Assembly: GCF_001189515.2 (NCBI RefSeq)
Contig: NZ_CP012069.2
Location: 1,736,001 to 1,800,000 of the forward strand
DNA: 64,000 nucleotides
DNA from: Olsenella sp. oral taxon 807
Lineage (GTDB): Bacteria > Actinomycetota > Coriobacteriia > Coriobacteriales > Atopobiaceae
Direction of reading: 5' to 3'
This document shows, one piece after another, positions 59,560 to 64,000 of this stretch (its first letter is position 1; every line of letters begins with the position of its first letter). The translations under genes and the position numbers were made by a program. The notes below the pieces were generated by a model, which worked only from the letters and a program-made list of their open reading frames with translations, had not been told where the DNA came from and searched no databases.

Positions 59560-61215
59560 CTACTCGCCGTGCGCACTGATGAGCTCGGAGATCTTCCTCG
59601 AGAGTTCGTCTAGGTTCATGCCAGAGCGCTCCGCCATCATGCGGACGGTGGCCTTGGGAATCATCACCCGCGCGAGCGGGGAGTGGAGCAGCGCAAACTT
59701 CTCATTCACCTGCGGCAACGCGTCTTTGAGCCAAGGATGAGCCGCAAGGAGGTCGCGCAGGCGCGTGTCGCCATTGATCGGGCTCGTCGCCTGGGCGGAT
59801 GAGACGGGTGCCGTATCTCCTTCAGGTGACGACTCCTTGGTGGAAGACGACTCCTCGGCGGGCGCCGCAGCCTGCTTGTCCGGACGAGCGGCAGATCCCT
59901 CCGCTTTCGAGTCCTGCGCCTGCTCACCATCGCCGTCTGCAGGCTCACCACCGTGCTCCTTCGCGCTCCACGTGAGTAGCGTCTGGGAGCCCTCAAGGCT
60001 GCGGATGTGGGTGCAGTCCTGCATCATCTCGAGGATGCCCCTAAAGGTGCCGTCCTCGTCGCGCACTGCCAGGTAGGTGATGTAGATGAACAGATCTGGC
60101 TTGTTGATCCAGAACTCGGCAGATTCCTGCTCGCCGCTGCGGAACTTGTCGATGATCTCGCGCACGATGTGGGCAGACTTGCGCGGGTGGCAGTTCATGA
60201 TGTCGCGGCCGATCACATTCTTGCTTCTGGGGAAGACGCGATGCTTGGTGTCACTGTAGAAGCACACAAGCTCGTTCTCGTCCACATAGGAGAGATCGAC
60301 CGGCAGATGCTTGTAGATGAGGTTGATCTGCTCCAGCGTGAGCGAGCCTTCGGCAACATGAAGCTTGGAGGAGGCGCTCACACCGCCCAGACCATGCTTG
60401 CCGAGCAGCTCCAGAAGGTCCTGCGAGAGATCGGACGTGGTGCCCTTCCCCTTGGCGCCATCGTCTTTCGCGGGCTTCTCTCCCGCATCAATCCACGCGA
60501 AGCCTATCTCGTGGTCGCCTGCAGCCATGTCTCGAAACTCGTCAGGTGTAAGCAGGATGAGCGAGGTGGGGTACAGGACGTTCTGCTCCTTCGAGATGAG
60601 GTCGCGAATGTCGGCGACGAGCGTCGGCTGCATGTCGATGAACCTCTCCTCGTCCGTATCGAGGAGCTTACGAGCCGTGCCGATCTCCTCCCAGATAAAG
60701 TCATCCAGGGTCCACATCGTCGTGGTGGGCCGGTCGAAGCCCTTCTTCTCGAGCATGGAATAGAGCTGATTCTGCTTCCTGGACAGGTGCTTTTTGTACT
60801 CCTTCAGCCTATCGTATATGCTGAGCCACTGGTTCTTGATGGGAGGATACTGGACGAGGTCCTCGATGGACAGGCAGATCTTCTCTAGCTCGTCGTTCTC
60901 TGCGTAGTAGCGCGCGATGGGGTGGTCAGCCGGAAGCTCTGGGCGCGAGCGATCGATGAGGCCCTCGAAGAGGGCGAGCATGCTTTGGATGTCCTCCTTC
61001 TGGCACTGCCCCTCCTCGAACTCCTCGAGCTCCTGCTCCGCCAAGGCGACCTCATACGGCTTGATGGAGTCCACCCGCTCGCGTAGGCGCCTTCGGCCCT
61101 CCTCGAGGGTGATCGAGCCGCTATTGTAGGCATCCTTCACCTCAAGGATGAACTTGAGCTTATCCATGTCATGCTCGGGAACGTGATCCATCATGCTCTC
61201 GGTCTTGCGCTTCAT
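59560..61215 (-). CDS. DUF438/PAS/DUF1858 domain protein
   Basis: 551 residues from ATG 61215 (GAAGGAG 6 bp upstream). The N-terminal DUF438 region (KLKFILEVKDAYNSGSITLEEGRRRL and onward) is followed by a hemerythrin-like helical part (EKICLSIEDLVQYPPIKNQWL, LFD-style H/E positions), a PAS domain (LPVDLSYVDENELVCFYSDTKHRVFPRSKNVIGRDIMNCHP), a low-complexity linker rich in A, S, E and P, and a C-terminal DUF1858 domain (RLRDLLAAHPWLKDALPQ). It is a cytoplasmic redox or small-molecule sensor-type protein of anaerobes whose biochemical role is not established. Confidence 0.9.
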   Translation of the reverse strand: MKRKTESMMDHVPEHDMDKLKFILEVKDAYNSGSITLEEGRRRLRERVDSIKPYEVALAEQELEEFEEGQCQKEDIQSMLALFEGLIDRSRPELPADHPIARYYAENDELEKICLSIEDLVQYPPIKNQWLSIYDRLKEYKKHLSRKQNQLYSMLEKKGFDRPTTTMWTLDDFIWEEIGTARKLLDTDEERFIDMQPTLVADIRDLISKEQNVLYPTSLILLTPDEFRDMAAGDHEIGFAWIDAGEKPAKDDGAKGKGTTSDLSQDLLELLGKHGLGGVSASSKLHVAEGSLTLEQINLIYKHLPVDLSYVDENELVCFYSDTKHRVFPRSKNVIGRDIMNCHPRKSAHIVREIIDKFRSGEQESAEFWINKPDLFIYITYLAVRDEDGTFRGILEMMQDCTHIRSLEGSQTLLTWSAKEHGGEPADGDGEQAQDSKAEGSAARPDKQAAAPAEESSSTKESSPEGDTAPVSSAQATSPINGDTRLRDLLAAHPWLKDALPQVNEKFALLHSPLARVMIPKATVRMMAERSGMNLDELSRKISELISAHGE

Positions 61216-61518
61216 CTGCGACTCCTTCTCTTGAGGCAAACCTGTCCCTCGGGATATGTTGCCACATCAACAATTGTCAAGGCGTACTGTAACAGAGATG
61301 CTGCACCCCCATCAGAGGGTGCAGTTAATCCCTACTAATTATATAGCAATTACGCGCCAGAGATCTTCCCAAAAAGTCGGTAAGCCCACAAGGCTCTGCA
61401 CCCCAAGGCCTCATGCCGCCTACCTGCCATACTCCTCCTCGACACGTAGTTACGCGTCGGACTCAGGATGACGCTCTTCTCACTGCCGAGAAAGACCTAA
61501 AGAACCGGGCTCTATGTA
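61216..61518. other. Intergenic with promoter and hairpin for the DUF438 gene
   Basis: On the minus strand TTGACA (61275-61280) gives a consensus -35, with an AT-rich -10 region around 61255-61260 (ATATCC). A hairpin with 8-bp arms CTGCACCC (61301-61308) and GGGTGCAG (61317-61324) lies just upstream of the -35 element. TATATAATT at 61337-61345 is a further promoter-like patch. No gene. Confidence 0.5.
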
Positions 61519-62445
61519 TCAGAACCAATCTTTTTGAGATTGCACGTAGATTCGCTGGAACTCTTCATCGCTTTTCGTGAGATACATAACGCCTTCAATG
61601 ATGCTCACGAGAAACATGGCGAGAGGCACCACAATGGTCCACCAAAGAAAGAAGGTCAGCAAAAACATGATGATACCCGCACTTATGTATCCTAAATAAA
61701 ACTTGTGAAAACCGAGTATCCCGCAGAATATCGCTAGCAATCCTGCCGCCACTCTGCTCTTGCGAGATACTGGCCGAGTGGGATATGGGGGCTGCGTGAA
61801 CACCTGCACCTGCGTATATGATGTTGGTTGCTGCGGGTATGCCTGCGTAGCCGACGCTCCGGGCTGATTATATGTCTGCCCCTGCGGCTGGGCGTAGGTG
61901 GCGTAGGGTCCCTGCTGCGCGTCCTGCCCCCGAGGATGTGGTCCCTGTGACTGTGGATTTGACTGTGCCTGGTAGTCATCCTCCTGAGATTGGGAAAAGG
62001 CCACCTCATGTGTCGTGTTGAAACGCGTTTCCTGAGTAACCGCCTCTGAGAGCGGTGGCCCCTCATCCTCCTGCCCCTCACCCAAGCTCTCGTTCGTCCC
62101 TTTGCCTATGGACTTAGAGTCATCGGGCACAAAGAACGACGTACCACGCGAATCTGCCCGATCCGTGGGCGACTCCACCTCCCTGGCAACTCCCTCATCC
62201 ACTGAGCTGATGACATCGCCTGTCGTAACGTCCTGGACGCCCCCCTCTTCTGTATCCCCCTGTGGGTCTTGCGTCACCACGGTAGCCGTCTCTGTGAGTG
62301 CGGGCGTGGTGTCTGTTGCGGAGGATGTGTTCGTAGGTGTCGCGATCCCCACAGCAGGCTGTGCAGTAGGGATGGGGCTGCCGCATTCTGGGCAGATTCG
62401 CACCGCATTCGGAACAGAACCTCCATCGTGTGTATGGGTTGACAT
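61519..62445 (-). CDS. TM2-domain protein with N-terminal zinc ribbon and long disordered region
   Basis: 308 residues from MSTHTHDGGS (ATG 62445, GGAGGGAAG upstream). A short zinc-ribbon-like motif CPECGSPIP lies at 18-26 without an evident second C-x2-C pair. About 190 residues rich in T, Q, P, S, E and D follow, with PQGQTYNQP-type Gln/Tyr/Pro segments. The C-terminal TM2 domain has two membrane helices and the motif AIFCGILGFHKFYLGYISAGI. TM2 proteins have unknown roles. The disordered region likely lies in the cytoplasm. Confidence 0.85.
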   Translation of the reverse strand: MSTHTHDGGSVPNAVRICPECGSPIPTAQPAVGIATPTNTSSATDTTPALTETATVVTQDPQGDTEEGGVQDVTTGDVISSVDEGVAREVESPTDRADSRGTSFFVPDDSKSIGKGTNESLGEGQEDEGPPLSEAVTQETRFNTTHEVAFSQSQEDDYQAQSNPQSQGPHPRGQDAQQGPYATYAQPQGQTYNQPGASATQAYPQQPTSYTQVQVFTQPPYPTRPVSRKSRVAAGLLAIFCGILGFHKFYLGYISAGIIMFLLTFFLWWTIVVPLAMFLVSIIEGVMYLTKSDEEFQRIYVQSQKDWF

Positions 62446-62856
62446 ACTTCCCTCCTTGTCTCGACTTTTATGGTTGAACTGGTTGTAGCCATATGGAGAA
62501 CAGATAATGGAGACCCGTGTAGAACTATCTTGAGGCAGTGTACCCACCCAGAAAGAGATCAAAGCTCTGAATCGCAGTCCCGAAAGACAGCGATGAAGTC
62601 CTCAACGAGCGACTCATGAGCAGACGACTACAAGCCCACATACCAGATGTCGAGAAACCCGGTAAGGGCACAGGAGAGACATCTAAGGGGGCACGCCGTC
62701 ATGACTGACCATACAACCACGGCCGCATCACCGACAAGGAAGGGCAAGGGACTATGATGAGCCGAGCCACAGGCCGCGCAAACGACGAGGCCATAGACCC
62801 TAGATAAGCTGCAGCAAGGCGGCACGACACCCCTGTCCGCCTGCCCCGATCCCGGG
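62446..62856. other. Intergenic, no recognisable feature
   Basis: Between two leftward genes. The TM2 promoter lies probably at 62460-62540. I found no repeat, RNA or credible ORF in the rest. Confidence 0.35.
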
Positions 62857-63606
62857 CTACAGCGCCGTGTACGTCTTGTCACTCACCGGCTCGCACCACT
62901 CGTTCGAGAGGCCCTCTCCGGGAATCCCAAACGCAAGATGACTGAACCAGCTGTCAACCTTCGCTCCGTGCCAGTGCTTGACCTCGGCAGGAATCTCGAT
63001 GACGTCACCCGGCCTCAGGCCCTGGGCGGGCTTGCCCCACTCCTGGTACCAACCCTCGCCGTCAACGCAGATGAGCACCTGCCCGCCCCCTGTGGTGGCG
63101 TGGTGGATGTGCCAGTTGTTGCGGCAACCCGGTTCGAAGGTCACGTTGTGGATGGCAATGGGATCATCTGGCGTCGTGAGCGCCTTTAGGTAGGAGTTCC
63201 CTATGAAGTACTGCGCGTAGGCGTCGTTTGGCTCGCCCAGACCAAAGAAGCCTCCATGTCCCTCGACGCCCCCTCCCCCAAGTACCGCGTCGGTGTAGAC
63301 CTCCTTCGCTAGCTTGAACACCGCCCAGGCGTTTGGCCAGCCCGCATAGAAGGCCACATGCGTCAGGAGCTCGGCCATCTCCGTCTTGCTGACCCCGTTT
63401 TCGCGCGCCGACTGTAGGTGATACCTGAGCGAATCGTCGACGATCCCCTTTCCTATGAGCGCACTGACCGTGACGATGGAGCGGAGTTTGAGGGGAAGCT
63501 CACTCTCTCGCGACCACACCTGCCCAAAGAGCACGTCATCGTTGAGCTCTGCGAACTTTGGGGCAAAGTCTCCGAGCGCGTCGTGTCCTGCCGTCTGCGT
63601 AACCAT
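62857..63606 (-). CDS. Carboxymuconolactone decarboxylase-cupin fusion protein
   Basis: 249 residues from MVTQTAGHDA (ATG 63606, GGAAGGAAG upstream). Residues 10-110 are a CMD/AhpD-like domain (KLRSIVTVSALIGKG, YHLQSARENGVSKTEMAELLTHVAFYAGWPNAW), though the AhpD C-x-x-C pair is absent. Residues 150-240 are a cupin with metal ligands in GCRNNWHIHHATTGGGQVLICVDGEGWYQEWG and VIEIPAEVKHWHGA. Such fusions are widespread in anaerobes, often near aldo/keto reductase genes as here, and their reaction is unknown. Confidence 0.85.
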   Translation of the reverse strand: MVTQTAGHDALGDFAPKFAELNDDVLFGQVWSRESELPLKLRSIVTVSALIGKGIVDDSLRYHLQSARENGVSKTEMAELLTHVAFYAGWPNAWAVFKLAKEVYTDAVLGGGGVEGHGGFFGLGEPNDAYAQYFIGNSYLKALTTPDDPIAIHNVTFEPGCRNNWHIHHATTGGGQVLICVDGEGWYQEWGKPAQGLRPGDVIEIPAEVKHWHGAKVDSWFSHLAFGIPGEGLSNEWCEPVSDKTYTAL

Positions 63607-63652
63607 GCCTGGCTTCCTTCCCACGGTACCATCCCTGCCTGGCATGATATCG

Positions 63653-64000
63653 CTACAGCCTACCCCCATACACCGGGAAGAGAGAACTGGCCCCGTAGTC
63701 CTTGATGCGCTCCATGGACTTCAGGCTCTGCATGTCGCCATCAGAGATGGTGAAATCGACGTCCGCGTTATCCCTCAGATGCTCCACGCTCGTCGTCTTG
63801 GGAAGGGCCACCAGGCCCAGTTGGATGTCATAGCGCACGCAGAGCTGTGCGACTGACACGTGATACTTCTTGGCCACCTTCGCTATCTGTGGGTTCTTGA
63901 GCACCATGCCGTGGGCGATCGGTGAGTATGCCTCGACCTGGATGCCATGGTCCTGGCAGAAGCGGATGAGCTCGAAGGGTGTGTTGCTCACGTGCGCCAG
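63653..64000 (-). CDS. Aldo/keto reductase, C-terminal part
   Basis: The 3' end of the gene is at 63653 and the 5' part is beyond the right edge. The visible 115 residues contain CQDHGIQVEAYSPIAHGM, VAQLCVRYDIQLGLVALPKTTS and DFTISDGDMQSLKSME, the C-terminal half of the AKR barrel with the NADPH-binding P-K-T-T/S-x-x-x-H-L segment. The catalytic Tyr/Lys/His would be upstream, outside the window. It precedes the CMD-cupin gene by 46 bp and the two are likely in one operon. Confidence 0.9.
   Translation of the reverse strand: MAHVSNTPFELIRFCQDHGIQVEAYSPIAHGMVLKNPQIAKVAKKYHVSVAQLCVRYDIQLGLVALPKTTSVEHLRDNADVDFTISDGDMQSLKSMERIKDYGASSLFPVYGGRL

Noticed and set aside
1-64000. tRNA, rRNA genes or prophage structural genes
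   Set aside because: I found no cloverleaf-like T-arm motifs, rRNA segments, capsid, tail or integrase genes while reading the window.

Overview
The window is GC-rich DNA from an anaerobic or microaerophilic host-associated actinobacterium. Gene content and protein style (malolactic operon, RclA-type reductase, DUF438 PAS protein, Tat lipoprotein, many AAA_14/DUF4143 ATPases) suggest Coriobacteriia, probably an Olsenella/Atopobium-like member. This placement comes from remembered family resemblance, not from a search. I saw no rRNA, tRNA or CRISPR array.

Layout. 1-7.1 kb: racemase-like end, a stand-alone amino-acid adenylation enzyme with a coupled GNAT, an esterase, two decayed genes and a CtpE-like P-type ATPase. 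7.1-16.8 kb: housekeeping and stress genes (CDP-alcohol transferase, methyltransferase, HAD phosphatase, RclA-like reductase, MerR plus amidohydrolase, DUF1294, lipoprotein), with repeat clusters A and B. 17-55 kb: an accessory region with defence-type genes and decayed mobile elements. It holds five intact AAA_14/DUF4143 ATPases (one fused to a TIR domain) and a sixth remnant, an Abi_2 HEPN protein with an upstream small-RNA-like hairpin, two Fic proteins, an AlbA_2 protein with an 11-bp tandem repeat, a DUF1016 nuclease, a pglX (BREX) remnant and a broken toxin-antitoxin pair. Metabolic islands lie among these: an amino-acid ABC importer lacking its ATPase, an ABC-2 exporter, the malolactic enzyme and malate permease, DUF3290/DUF421 and MsrA. 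55-64 kb: an FtsX/MacB-like ABC exporter with an XRE regulator, a DUF438/PAS protein, a TM2 protein, a carboxymuconolactone decarboxylase-cupin fusion and the end of an aldo/keto reductase.

Three non-coding systems stand out. (1) A 20-bp motif is repeated at a 31-bp pitch in opposed arrays in three intergenic clusters. (2) A 58-bp hairpin unit with GTGTACAC at both ends occurs five times inside three larger copies of another element. (3) 23-bp palindromes precede two different DUF4143 genes. The strongest candidate for an undescribed system is the AAA_14-DUF4143-TIR protein at 17.2-19.7 kb, which lies between 18-bp direct repeats.
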